From Variovorax paradoxus (GTDB taxonomy: Bacteria; Pseudomonadota; Gammaproteobacteria; Burkholderiales; Burkholderiaceae_C), in NCBI RefSeq assembly GCF_018614915.1, contig NZ_JAGGNU010000005.1, positions 62,001 through 126,000 of the forward strand: DNA of 64,000 nt. The letters are read 5' to 3'. The translations under genes were made by a program, and so were the position numbers. Shown in pieces: positions 35,146-43,346 of this stretch. The notes below the pieces were generated by a model, which worked only from the letters and a program-made list of their open reading frames with translations, was not told where the DNA came from and did not search any database. How positions within the stretch are numbered: position 1 is the first letter of the stretch; every line of letters begins with the position of its first letter.

Positions 35146-36128
35146 AGAAATTCATCAACTACGTCGACGATGCGGTCGTCGAAAGCCTGTCGGGCCTGGC
35201 GTCGGCGCACGAGGACCTGCTCGCCGTCGAGTTCGATCCGACCTTCGTGTACCGGCGCGTGCCCAAGAAGGACGCGGTGGCCGTGGTGTCCGGCGGCGGC
35301 TCGGGGCACGAGCCGCTGCACACCGGCTACGTGGGCCGGGGCATGCTGGACGCGGCCTGCCCGGGGCAGGTGTTCACCTCGCCGACGCCCGACCAGTGGA
35401 TGGCGGCCGCGCACCGCGTGAACGCCGGCCGCGGCGTGCTCTTCATCGTCAAGAACTACGCCGGCGACCGCCTCAATTTCCAGATGGCGAGCGACATGCT
35501 GGTCGATCTCGACCACCTGATGGTGGTGGTCGACGACGACGTCGCGATCGACCATTCGACCCACGGCAGCGGACGCCGCGGGGTGGCGGGCACGGTGATC
35601 GTCGAGAAAATCGTCGGCGCGGCGGCCGAGGCCGGCGCCGACCTGTTCGACTGCAAGGCGCTGGGCGACCGCATCAACAGCTGCACCGCGTCGATGGGCG
35701 TGGCCTTCAACAGCTGCATCGTGCCGGCCTCGGGCGTGGCCACCTTCGACATCGGCGAACAGGAGATGGAGCTCGGCGTCGGCATCCACGGCGAACCGGG
35801 GCGCCAGCGCATGCCCTTTGCGCCGGCCATCGAGATCGTCGACCTGCTGCTCGACCCGATCCTCAAGGATCTCGCGCTGGCGCGCGGCCGCGAGCTGCTG
35901 CTGCACGTCAATGGCCTGGGCGGCACGCCGCTGATGGAGCTCTACTTGCTGCAGCACCACGCGCGCCGCCGCCTCGCCGCCGAAGGGCTGTCGGTGGCGC
36001 GCACGCTGGTGGGCAACCACACGACCTCGCTCGAGATGGCGGGGGCCTCGCTCACCGTCACGGCGCTCGACGAGGAGACCAGGCAGTTGTGGGACGCGCC
36101 GGTGCACACGCCGGCGCTGCGCTGGTAG
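35142..36128 (+). CDS. dhaK: Dihydroxyacetone kinase-type subunit DhaK (copy 2)
   Basis: A 328-residue DhaK closely related to copy 1 along its whole length, with the same GGGSGHEP (51-58), D109 and H216 in GVGIHGEPG. It differs at residue 110 (Arg instead of Gly, GDRLNF) and in the 120-140 region, near the active site, so substrate or role may differ. No dhaL follows; it is coupled to the LacI gene instead. It could be a second kinase subunit sharing DhaL, or a co-regulator: in E. coli DhaK acts on the regulator DhaR. Its stop codon lies inside an operator of the next regulator. Confidence 0.9.
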   Translation: MKKFINYVDDAVVESLSGLASAHEDLLAVEFDPTFVYRRVPKKDAVAVVSGGGSGHEPLHTGYVGRGMLDAACPGQVFTSPTPDQWMAAAHRVNAGRGVLFIVKNYAGDRLNFQMASDMLVDLDHLMVVVDDDVAIDHSTHGSGRRGVAGTVIVEKIVGAAAEAGADLFDCKALGDRINSCTASMGVAFNSCIVPASGVATFDIGEQEMELGVGIHGEPGRQRMPFAPAIEIVDLLLDPILKDLALARGRELLLHVNGLGGTPLMELYLLQHHARRRLAAEGLSVARTLVGNHTTSLEMAGASLTVTALDEETRQLWDAPVHTPALRW

Positions 36129-36135
36129 CGCTATC
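36124..36135. promoter_or_regulatory. Operator upstream of the glucarate LacI gene, overlapping dhaK stop
   Basis: GGTAGCGCTATC, 21 bases before the regulator ATG, matches the two operators in front of the glucarate operon. It includes the TAG stop of dhaK copy 2. The likely role is autoregulation of the LacI gene. Confidence 0.6.
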
Positions 36136-36155
36136 GCATCGCTAGAATCCCGCCC

Positions 36156-37187
36156 ATGAACCCCGAGGCTCCCCCGGCACGCCGCAGCCGCCGCGGCAGC
36201 GGCGCGGTCACGCTGCACGACGTCGCCAAGCTCGCCGGCGTGGCGCCCATCACCGCATCGCGCGCGCTCAATACGCCGGCGCAGGTATCGGACGAGGTGC
36301 TGAAGAAGGTCGGCGACGCGGTGGCCCGCACCGGCTACGTGCGCAATCGCCTGGCCGGCGGGCTGGCCTCGACGCGCAGCCGGCTGGTGGCCGCGGTGGT
36401 GCCGACGATCGCGGGGCCGGTGTTCCTGCAGACCGTGCAAGCGCTGACCGAGGCGCTGGCCGAAAACGGCTACCAGCTCATGCTGGGCCAGAGCGGCTAC
36501 GCCGAGTCGCGCGAGGATGCGCTGCTCGAGGCCATCATCGGCCGCCGGCCGGACGGCATCGTGCTCACCGGCATCATGCATTCGGCCGAAGGACGCAAGC
36601 GCCTGCTGGCCGCGGGGATCCCGGTGGTCGAGACCTGGGACCTCACGCCGACGCCGCTGGACATGCTGGTCGGCTTCTCGCACGTCGAGGTGGGGCGCGC
36701 GGTGGTCGACTTCCTGCGCAGCAAGGGGCGCAGCCGGCTCGCGGTGGTGGCCGGCGACGACGAGCGCTCCAGGCGGCGCCACCAGGCTTTCCAGGACGCG
36801 GCGCGGGCCGCGGGCCTGCGCGAAGTTCGGCTGATCTACGTGCCGGCGCCCACCACGCTGAAGAGCGGCCGCCGCGCACTGGCCGAGCTGCTCGCGGCCG
36901 CGCCCGACATCGATGCCGTGTTCTGCAGCTCCGACCTGCTCGCGCTCGGCGTGATGACCGAGGCGCAGGCGCGCGGCATCTCAGTGCCGGCGCAGCTGGC
37001 GGTGGTCGGCTTCGGCGATCTCGAGTTCGCGGCCGATTTGAACCCGGCGCTGAGCACGGTTCGCATCGACAGCAAGGCCATCGGCCGGCAGGCCGCACGC
37101 TTCATCGTGGAGCGCGCGGAAGGACGCCCGGTCGACCCGCGGGTGGTCGATATCGGCTTCTCGATCGTCGACCGCGGCAGCGCCTGA
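36156..37187 (+). CDS. LacI/GntR-type regulator of the glucarate operon
   Basis: A 343-residue repressor of the GntR-like LacI branch. The helix-turn-helix is [22 protein letters not shown], with recognition-helix residues A30, P31 and A34. The effector domain has [23 protein letters not shown] and GFGDLEFA. It directly precedes a Bug receptor/gudD/garL/garR unit and probably senses glucarate or a related aldarate. Operators of the form GGTAGCGCTAYC lie before its own gene and before the operon. It is a full-length paralogue of the regulator at 43347, roughly two thirds identical by eye. Confidence 0.9.
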   Translation: MNPEAPPARRSRRGSGAVTLHDVAKLAGVAPITASRALNTPAQVSDEVLKKVGDAVARTGYVRNRLAGGLASTRSRLVAAVVPTIAGPVFLQTVQALTEALAENGYQLMLGQSGYAESREDALLEAIIGRRPDGIVLTGIMHSAEGRKRLLAAGIPVVETWDLTPTPLDMLVGFSHVEVGRAVVDFLRSKGRSRLAVVAGDDERSRRRHQAFQDAARAAGLREVRLIYVPAPTTLKSGRRALAELLAAAPDIDAVFCSSDLLALGVMTEAQARGISVPAQLAVVGFGDLEFAADLNPALSTVRIDSKAIGRQAARFIVERAEGRPVDPRVVDIGFSIVDRGSA

Positions 37188-37215
37188 TCAGTACAAACCC
37201 CTAGATTCGGCGTGC

Positions 37216-37268
37216 TTGAATCTCCAAATTGGTAGCGCTATCATTCGACCTTCGATGGTAGCGCTACC
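37216..37268 (+). promoter_or_regulatory. Promoter and double operator of the glucarate operon
   Basis: A sigma-70-like promoter has -35 TTGAAT (37216-37221), a 17-base spacer and -10 TATCAT (37239-37244). Operator 1, GGTAGCGCTATC (37231-37242), covers the spacer and -10. Operator 2, GGTAGCGCTACC (37257-37268), is a perfect palindrome centred 26 bases downstream, just past the expected transcript start. Both positions suit repression. Confidence 0.75.
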
Positions 37269-37306
37269 TAGCTATCGATCCCACTCAATCTCAAGGAGAC
37301 AAACTC

Positions 37307-38269
37307 ATGAAGAAGCTACTTGGCGCCCTCGCCATCGGCCTGGCCGCCAGCGCAGCCGCCTACGCCCAAGACTGGCCCCAGAAGCCCGTCACGCTGGTCG
37401 TTCCCTTCCCGCCCGGCGGCTCGACCGACATGGTGGCGCGCGCCATCGCCCCCAAGCTCAACGACAAGCTGGGCCAGCCCTTCCTGGTCGACAACAAGGC
37501 CGGCGCCACCGGCACCATCGGCGCGACCCTGGTCAAGCGCGCGGCGCCCGACGGCTATAGCTTCCTCGTCACCTCGCTCGGCCCGCTGGTGATCGCGCCG
37601 CACCTGATCAAGGGCATGCAGTACGACGCGCTGAAGGATTTCGACCTGATCACGGTGGCCGTGCAGGCGCCCAACGTGCTGGTGGTGCCGGCAGCCTCGC
37701 CGTACAAGACGGTGGCCGACGTGATCGCTCATGAGAAGAAGAACCCGGGCAAGATGACCTTCGCCTCCTCGGGCAATGGCTCCAGCGACCACCTCACGGC
37801 CGAGCTGTTCTGGCAGCAGACCGGCACCGCCGGCCTGCACGTGCCCTACAAGGGCGGCGCGCCGGCCATGACCGACCTGCTCGGCGGCCAGGTGGATGCC
37901 TCGTTCCAGAACGTCAACGCGGTGGTGCCGCACATCAAGGGCGGCAAGCTCAGGGCGCTTGCGGTCACCGGCGACAAGCGTTCGCCGGTGCTGCCCGAGG
38001 TGCCGACGATGAGCGAAGCCGGCGTGAAGAACGTCGAGGTCTATTCCTGGCAGGCCGTCGTCGCGCCCAAGGGCCTGCCGCCGGCGGTGCGCGCCAAGGC
38101 CAGCGAGTCGGTGGTGGCCGCGCTCAACGACCCGGCCGTCAAGCAGCAGTTCACTTCCATCGGCCTCGAGGTGGTGGGCAACACGCCGGCACAGTTCGCG
38201 ACTTTCCAGCAACAAGAATTCGCCCGCTGGAAGAAAGTGATCGAGACGGGCAAGATCACGATTGATTGA
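37307..38269 (+). CDS. Bug/TctC-family receptor in the glucarate operon
   Basis: A 320-residue periplasmic binding protein. The signal peptide ends at SAAAYAQDWPQKP (about residue 21). The signature PVTLVVPFPPGGSTDMVAR, the FASSGNGSSDHL loop and HVPYKGGAPAMTDL are present. Its place before gudD, garL and garR suggests that it binds glucarate or galactarate. No TctAB partner is nearby. It may work with a transporter elsewhere or serve as a sensor. The ribosome site is AAGGAG. Confidence 0.9.
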   Translation: MKKLLGALAIGLAASAAAYAQDWPQKPVTLVVPFPPGGSTDMVARAIAPKLNDKLGQPFLVDNKAGATGTIGATLVKRAAPDGYSFLVTSLGPLVIAPHLIKGMQYDALKDFDLITVAVQAPNVLVVPAASPYKTVADVIAHEKKNPGKMTFASSGNGSSDHLTAELFWQQTGTAGLHVPYKGGAPAMTDLLGGQVDASFQNVNAVVPHIKGGKLRALAVTGDKRSPVLPEVPTMSEAGVKNVEVYSWQAVVAPKGLPPAVRAKASESVVAALNDPAVKQQFTSIGLEVVGNTPAQFATFQQQEFARWKKVIETGKITID

Positions 38270-38275
38270 CCTCCC

Positions 38276-38361
38276 CCAGGTTGGCTCACTTCGTGTAGCC
38301 GCCCACCCCCTCACCGGGGGCAACACCAGCGGCCCGGCAGAGCCGGTTCCGCGGTGTTCCC
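38276..38361 (+). repeat. Intergenic hairpin repeat between receptor and gudD
   Basis: The gap holds two hairpins. CCCCC/GGGGG lies at about 38306-38320. A longer imperfect stem joins AACACC, GCGG and CCGGC (38322-38338) to GCCGG, CCGC and GGTGTT (38342-38358) around the loop AGA. I recall near-identical elements between genes in Variovorax and Acidovorax, so this is probably a dispersed repeat; that was not tested here. It may attenuate transcription between the receptor and the enzymes. Confidence 0.5.
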
Positions 38362-38410
38362 CCAACGGGTCTGGCTTCGCCGACCTCGATGAACAGAGAT
38401 AGTGACCGAG

Positions 38411-39757
38411 ATGAATGACCTGAAGACCTCCGCTGCCACGCCCCTGATCACCGACCTGCGCGTGATCCCCGTCGCCGGGCGCGACAGCATGCTCTTGAAC
38501 CTGAGCGGCGCGCACGGCCCCTTCTTCACGCGCAACCTGCTGATCCTGACGGACAACGCCGGCCGCACCGGCGTCGGCGAAGTGCCCGGCGGCGAGAAGA
38601 TCCGCCAGACGCTGGAAGATGCGCGGCCGCTGGTCGTCGGCCAGCCGATCGGCGCCCATCAGCGCGTGCTGCAGCAGATGCACAAGCAGTTCGCCGACCG
38701 CGATGCCGGCGGCCGCGGCCTGCAGACCTTCGACCTGCGCACCACCATCCACGCCGTGACCGCGGTCGAATCGGCGCTGCTCGACCTGCTGGGCCAGCAC
38801 CTCGGCGTGCCGGTCGCCGCGCTGCTCGGCGAAGGCCAGCAGCGCGAGGCGGTCGAGATGTTGGGCTACCTGTTCTACGTCGGCGACCGCGACAGGAGCG
38901 GTCTGCCCTACGCGCGCGAAGCCGACGCCGGCAACGACTGGTTCCGACTGCGCCACGAGAAAGCGATGACGCCCGAGGCCATCGTGCGCCTGGCCGAGGC
39001 GGCGCGCGAACGCTACGGCTTCAACGACTTCAAGCTCAAGGGCGGCGTGCTGCGCGGCGAGCAAGAGATCGAGGCCGTGACCGCACTGCACGAGCGCTTT
39101 CCCACGGCCCGCGTCACGCTCGACCCCAACGGCGGCTGGCTGCTGAAAGACGCGGTCCGGCTGATGCGCGACATGCGCGGCGTGGTGGCCTACGCCGAGG
39201 ACCCCTGCGGCGCCGAAGAAGGCTTCTCGGGCCGCGAGGTGATGGCCGAGTTCCGGCGCGCCACCGGCCTGCCGACCGCGACCAACATGATCGCCACCGA
39301 CTGGCGCCAGTTGAGCCACGCGCTTGCGCTGCAGTCGGTCGACATCCCGCTCGCCGATCCGCATTTCTGGACCATGGCCGGCTCGGTGCGCGTGGCGCAG
39401 ACTTGCCGCGACTGGGGCCTCACCTGGGGCTCGCATTCGAACAACCACTTCGACGTCTCGCTCGCGATGTTCACGCACGTGGGCGCCGCCGCGCCGGGCC
39501 GCGTGACCGCGATCGACACGCACTGGATCTGGCAGGACGGCCAGCGCCTCACCAAGGAGCCGCTGCAGATCCAGGGCGGCCGGGTGCAGGTGCCGAAGAA
39601 GCCGGGCCTGGGCATCGAGCTCGACATGGCCGAAGTCGAGAAGGCGCACCAGCTCTACCAGCAGCACGGGCTGGGTTCGCGCGACGACGCAGTGGCGATG
39701 CAGGCCCTCGTCCCCGGCTGGAAATTCGATCCCAAGCGGCCGGCCTTCGACCGCTGA
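38411..39757 (+). CDS. gudD: Glucarate dehydratase
   Basis: A 448-residue enolase-superfamily enzyme that dehydrates D-glucarate (or L-idarate) to 5-keto-4-deoxy-D-glucarate. The catalytic set is in place: K208 and K210 in FKLKGG, metal ligands D238 (DPNGGW), E263 (EDPCG) and N292 (TNM), and the base H342 in [10 protein letters not shown]. Offsets from E. coli GudD are constant at +3, which supports the assignment over other acid-sugar dehydratases. The ATG at 38411 is used; a GTG three codons earlier is possible. Confidence 0.95.
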   Translation: MNDLKTSAATPLITDLRVIPVAGRDSMLLNLSGAHGPFFTRNLLILTDNAGRTGVGEVPGGEKIRQTLEDARPLVVGQPIGAHQRVLQQMHKQFADRDAGGRGLQTFDLRTTIHAVTAVESALLDLLGQHLGVPVAALLGEGQQREAVEMLGYLFYVGDRDRSGLPYAREADAGNDWFRLRHEKAMTPEAIVRLAEAARERYGFNDFKLKGGVLRGEQEIEAVTALHERFPTARVTLDPNGGWLLKDAVRLMRDMRGVVAYAEDPCGAEEGFSGREVMAEFRRATGLPTATNMIATDWRQLSHALALQSVDIPLADPHFWTMAGSVRVAQTCRDWGLTWGSHSNNHFDVSLAMFTHVGAAAPGRVTAIDTHWIWQDGQRLTKEPLQIQGGRVQVPKKPGLGIELDMAEVEKAHQLYQQHGLGSRDDAVAMQALVPGWKFDPKRPAFDR

Positions 39758-39782
39758 CACTCCACAACACCAAGGACACCCC

Positions 39783-40577
39783 ATGAGAGAAAACCGCCTG
39801 CGCACGCTGTGGAAATCCGGTGGGGCTGCCGTCAACGGCTGGCTCGCGATACCGAACAGCTTCTCGGCCGAGACCATGGCCCACCAGGGCTGGGATTCGC
39901 TGACCATCGACCTGCAGCACGGCGTGGTCGACTACCAGGCCATGGTCCCGATGCTGCAGGCCATCTCGACCACGCACACCGTGCCCGTGGTGCGCGTGCC
40001 CTGGCTGGAGCCCGGCATCCTCATGAAGACGCTGGACGCCGGCGCCTACGGCGTGATCTGCCCGATGGTCAACACGCGCGAGGACGCGCAGCGGCTGGTG
40101 GCCTACACCCACTACGCGCCGCGCGGCACGCGCAGCTTCGGCCCGGTGCGCGCGCTGCTCTACGGCGGCGCCGACTATCCGCAGCACGCCAACGACACCA
40201 TCGTCACCTTCGCGATGATCGAGACCGCGCAGGCGCTCGACAACCTCGACGACATCCTCTCGGTCGAAGGACTGGATGCCGTGTACATCGGGCCGTCGGA
40301 TCTCTCCCTCGCGCTCGGCTGCCGTCCGGTCTTCGATGACGTCGATCCGCCGGTCGAGCAGGCCATAGCCCACATCCTCGAGCGCGCCAAGGCGCACGGC
40401 CTGGTCGCCGGCATCCACAACGGCCGGCCCGACGTCGCGCTCGCGCGCATCGCCAAGGGCTTCCAGTTCGTCACCGTGAGCTCGGACGCGCGGCTCATGG
40501 CCGCAGGCGCGCAGCAGATGCTCGCCGCCATGCGCGCCGCGCCCGCGCCCGCGGCTTCTTCTTCCTCCACCTACTGA
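39783..40577 (+). CDS. garL: HpcH/HpaI-family aldolase, 5-keto-4-deoxy-D-glucarate aldolase-like
   Basis: A 264-residue class-II, metal-dependent aldolase. H46 (IDLQHG), R71 (VRVPW), E147 (MIET) and D173 (GPSDLS) form the expected active site. Next to gudD and garR it should split 5-keto-4-deoxy-glucarate into pyruvate and tartronate semialdehyde. By sequence alone a 2,4-dihydroxyhept-2-enedioate-type aldolase would also fit; the context decides. A short Ala/Ser tail (250-262) is unusual but unlikely to matter. It begins 25 bases after gudD. Confidence 0.85.
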   Translation: MRENRLRTLWKSGGAAVNGWLAIPNSFSAETMAHQGWDSLTIDLQHGVVDYQAMVPMLQAISTTHTVPVVRVPWLEPGILMKTLDAGAYGVICPMVNTREDAQRLVAYTHYAPRGTRSFGPVRALLYGGADYPQHANDTIVTFAMIETAQALDNLDDILSVEGLDAVYIGPSDLSLALGCRPVFDDVDPPVEQAIAHILERAKAHGLVAGIHNGRPDVALARIAKGFQFVTVSSDARLMAAGAQQMLAAMRAAPAPAASSSSTY

Positions 40578-40592
40578 ACAAAGGACATCGAC

Positions 40593-41471
40593 ATGAAGAT
40601 CGGATTCATCGGCCTCGGCATCATGGGCGCGCCGATGGCGCAGAACCTGATGCAGGCAGGGCACGAGATGATCGTGCGCACGCGCCGCAAGGTGCCCGAC
40701 GCGCTGAAGGGCGCGACCCTCTGCAAGACCAACGCCGAGGTCGCGCGCGCGGCCGAGGTGGTGATCCTGATGCTGCCCGACACGCCCGACGTCGAGCAAG
40801 TGCTGTTCGGCGAGGACGGCGTCGCCTCGGGCCTGAGCCAGGGCAAGCTGGTCATCGACATGAGCTCGATCGCGCCCATCGAGACCAAGCGCTTCGCCGC
40901 GAAGATCAACGAGCTCGGCTGCGACTACCTCGATGCGCCGGTGTCGGGCGGCGAAGTCGGCGCCAAGGCCGCGAGCCTGACCATCATGGTCGGCGGGCCC
41001 GAAGCCGCCTTCGAGCGCGCCAAGCCGTTGTTCGAAGCCATGGGCAAGAACATCACGCTCGTGGGCGGCAACGGCGACGGCCAGACCACCAAGGTGGCGA
41101 ACCAGATCATCGTCGCGCTCAACATCGCCGCGGTCGGCGAGGCGCTGCTGTTCGCGAGCAAGGCCGGCGCCGATCCGGCCAAGGTGCGGCAGGCGCTGAT
41201 GGGCGGCTTCGCGGCCAGCCGCATCCTGGAAGTGCATGGCGAACGCATGATCAAGCGCACCTTCAACCCGGGCTTCCGCATCGCGCTGCACCAGAAGGAT
41301 CTGAGCCTGGCCCTCGCGGGCGCGAAGTCGATGGGCGTCGCGCTGCCGCAGACGGCTTCGGCCGCGCAGCTGATGCAGTCCTGCGCCGCCCACGGCTGGG
41401 ACCAGCTCGACCATTCGGCGCTGGTCAAGGCCCTCGAGCAGATGGCGGCGCACGAGGTGGCGCCGGGCTGA
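40593..41471 (+). CDS. garR: 2-hydroxy-3-oxopropionate (tartronate semialdehyde) reductase
   Basis: A 292-residue beta-hydroxyacid dehydrogenase that reduces tartronate semialdehyde to D-glycerate with NAD(P)H. It has the dinucleotide motif GLGIMGAPMAQNL (7-19), the substrate motif DAPVSGG (114-120) and catalytic K167 in GQTTKVANQ. It completes the glucarate pathway encoded here. The next enzyme, glycerate kinase, is not in the window. Confidence 0.92.
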   Translation: MKIGFIGLGIMGAPMAQNLMQAGHEMIVRTRRKVPDALKGATLCKTNAEVARAAEVVILMLPDTPDVEQVLFGEDGVASGLSQGKLVIDMSSIAPIETKRFAAKINELGCDYLDAPVSGGEVGAKAASLTIMVGGPEAAFERAKPLFEAMGKNITLVGGNGDGQTTKVANQIIVALNIAAVGEALLFASKAGADPAKVRQALMGGFAASRILEVHGERMIKRTFNPGFRIALHQKDLSLALAGAKSMGVALPQTASAAQLMQSCAAHGWDQLDHSALVKALEQMAAHEVAPG

Positions 41472-41562
41472 GGCGAGGCGGGACCACGCGTGCAAGAACA
41501 AACGCGAGAGCGCGAAATCCTCGGCAAAAAGTAAGAAGAAAGGTTGTGAAATACCTTGTTAC

Positions 41563-41574
41563 GTTGCGTGCAAC
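41563..41574. promoter_or_regulatory. GTTGCGTGCAAC palindrome before a small hypothetical gene
   Basis: A perfect 5-2-5 palindrome lies nine bases before the first ATG of the 41583 ORF, in an AT-richer stretch. It could be the site of a local repressor. It resembles TTGC/GCAA-type sites such as those of PhaR, but there is no regulator of that kind nearby to confirm this. Confidence 0.4.
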
Positions 41575-41582
41575 TAGGCACA

Positions 41583-41909
41583 ATGTATTACATGGAACAT
41601 CACAACGCTTCCTCACCGCAATGGACCTCGAAGGGCCTGCTGGAGCTCCTGCGCGCCAGCCTGCCGCCTGCGAGGAAAGTGCCCGGCCGCCCCGCCGAAG
41701 AGGCGAATCCGCCGCCGCCGCGCCTGGACAGCCGGCAGCTCACCGAGACGGCCAACGCGTGGCGCCGGCGTTCGGCAGAGGGTGACGAGGGGGCAGAATC
41801 CGTGGCGGCCGCGCTCGAGTACCTGGCGACCCGCCGCCGTTCGCAGGACAAGAGGGCGCGGATCCAGGCGATGGGCAAGCGGCTTTCGCAACTGATGCAA
41901 CTGAGTTGA
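41583..41909 (+). CDS. Small hypothetical protein, 108 residues
   Basis: I do not recognise it. The product starts MYYMEHHNASSPQWTSKGLL, has a Pro-rich middle (EEANPPPPRLD) and ends in a basic helix rich in Arg and Lys (ATRRRSQDKRARIQAMGKRL). It is soluble, with no signal peptide. ATGs at 41583 and 41592 are both possible, neither with a clear ribosome site. It is followed nine bases later by another small gene, so the two may be co-transcribed. Codon use is like that of the neighbours. Confidence 0.55.
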   Translation: MYYMEHHNASSPQWTSKGLLELLRASLPPARKVPGRPAEEANPPPPRLDSRQLTETANAWRRRSAEGDEGAESVAAALEYLATRRRSQDKRARIQAMGKRLSQLMQLS

Positions 41910-41917
41910 GGCCCGCC

Positions 41918-42166
41918 ATGAAGACCCAGATCGAAGCCATTCGCGAGGGCTACGACGTCGACCTCTCCGGCCCCGGGCGGCCGATGGGCGCGCGGGGCAG
42001 GTACCCCGACTACGAGCTGATTCCTCTTCTGACGGACATGGAGGCGGAGCTGCTCCATACGCTCGGCCTCGTGCGCAAGATGCTGGCCGAGGGCCCGCCG
42101 AGCCGGGACGCCCAGCAGGGCGTGGTGCTCGCCATCGACGGCCTGCTTTCCCTCGCCCGCGCCTGA
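41918..42166 (+). CDS. Small hypothetical protein, 82 residues
   Basis: Unrecognised. It begins MKTQIEAIREGYDVDLSGPG, has RYPDYELIPLLTDMEAELLH and a helical C-terminus (GVVLAIDGLLSLARA). It is soluble and mildly acidic. The ATG follows TTGAGG. It follows the 108-residue gene closely and is convergent with the HtrA-like gene (stops 11 bases apart). Confidence 0.55.
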   Translation: MKTQIEAIREGYDVDLSGPGRPMGARGRYPDYELIPLLTDMEAELLHTLGLVRKMLAEGPPSRDAQQGVVLAIDGLLSLARA

Positions 42167-42176
42167 GCAGAAAGCT

Positions 42177-43211
42177 TCAGCGCCGCGCCGGCTCCGGCTG
42201 CGCGCGCTCCCGCGCCGTGACCGTCCGCGTCACGAGCCGTCCCTCCCGCAGCAGCGACACCTGGACCGGCCGCCCGATGCGCGCCGCATCGAGCAGGCGC
42301 AACAGATCGTCCGCGCCTGCGATCGCCGTGCCGTCGAGCGCGATGAGGATGTCGCCCACGCGCAGGCCGGCCTGGTCCGCGGGGCCGCCGGCCTGAACCT
42401 CGCCCACGCGCACCGCGTTGGCGCCGGCATGGATGGCCAGGGCCACGCGCCGGGTCAGCGGCACCGTCTGCGCCGCGATGCCGAGGTGTGCGCGCCGCAC
42501 CCGGCCGTGGGCGATGAACTCGCCGATCACGAAGCGGGCCGTATTGCTGGAGACGGCGAAGGCAAGCCCCTGTGCGCCGGCGATCATGGCGGTGTTGATG
42601 CCGACCACCTGGCCCGACGCAGCCACCAGTGCGCCGCCGGAGTTGCCCGGGTTGAGGGCCGCATCGGTCTGGATCACGTCGTCGATCAGGTAGCCGCTCT
42701 GCGAACGCAGCGAGCGGCCCAGCGCCGAGACGATGCCGGCCGTGATGGTGGACTCGAAGCCCAGCGGATTGCCGATGCCCACCACCAGGTGGCCACGCTT
42801 CAGCACCTTCGAGTCGCCCAGCGCTGCCGCCACGGCGCCGTGCGGAAGGTCGACGCGCAGCAGTGCCAGGTCGGTCGCCGGGTCGTCGCCGATCAGCTCG
42901 GCCTCCCTGTCCCCGCCGTCAACAAGCCCGATGCGCATGCGCCGGGCACCTGCCACCACGTGGCTGTTGGTGAGCACCAGTCCGTCTCCGGCGATGACCA
43001 CGCCCGATCCGAAGCCACCGCCGCGCCGGCCGGATGCCGCGCCCTGCACCCGAACGACGGCCGGCCCGACGCGGTCGGCCACCGCCGCCACGGCGCGCGA
43101 GTAGGCGTCGATCAGGGCATCGGGGCTCGCTTCGGAGCTACCGCCTTCCGGCGGGTCGAGCGGTGAAGAAGAAGGACGAGAAGAAGAAGAAGAAGAGGAA
43201 GTGTCGAGCAT
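42177..43211 (-). CDS. HtrA/DegP-like S1C serine protease with one PDZ domain
   Basis: A 344-residue trypsin-like protease. The catalytic triad is H84 (LTNSHVV), D114 (TDLALLRV) and S191 (LNPGNSGGAL), followed by a single PDZ domain (about 235-330) with GVGEVQ-like binding loop residues AVRVGEVQAGGPADQAGL. The N-terminus is a low-complexity Ser/Pro run from a GAAGAA trinucleotide tract, and no signal peptide or membrane anchor is seen. The protein may therefore be cytoplasmic, unlike DegP. It is divergent from the LacI gene at 43347. Confidence 0.87.
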   Translation of the reverse strand: MLDTSSSSSSSRPSSSPLDPPEGGSSEASPDALIDAYSRAVAAVADRVGPAVVRVQGAASGRRGGGFGSGVVIAGDGLVLTNSHVVAGARRMRIGLVDGGDREAELIGDDPATDLALLRVDLPHGAVAAALGDSKVLKRGHLVVGIGNPLGFESTITAGIVSALGRSLRSQSGYLIDDVIQTDAALNPGNSGGALVAASGQVVGINTAMIAGAQGLAFAVSSNTARFVIGEFIAHGRVRRAHLGIAAQTVPLTRRVALAIHAGANAVRVGEVQAGGPADQAGLRVGDILIALDGTAIAGADDLLRLLDAARIGRPVQVSLLREGRLVTRTVTARERAQPEPARR

Positions 43212-43321
43212 CGCCACACGCAGGTGGCTGCATTGTTCGAAGCCGCAAGAGGCCCGGCCACTGCCCGGATGGGCAGGCTGGGCGAACGTCCATAATGCCG
43301 GCGGCGCCGCGCCGGCGTCGA

Positions 43322-43335
43322 TGTTTGCGTTAACA
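43322..43335. promoter_or_regulatory. Operator-like site before the second LacI paralogue
   Basis: TGTTTGCGTTAACA has perfect TGTT/AACA outer arms and matches the ideal palindrome TGTTAGCGCTAACA at 12 of 14 positions. It lies 12 bases before the GTG start, so it would block the gene's own transcription or translation initiation. Confidence 0.5.
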
Positions 43336-43346
43336 TTTTTGCGCCC

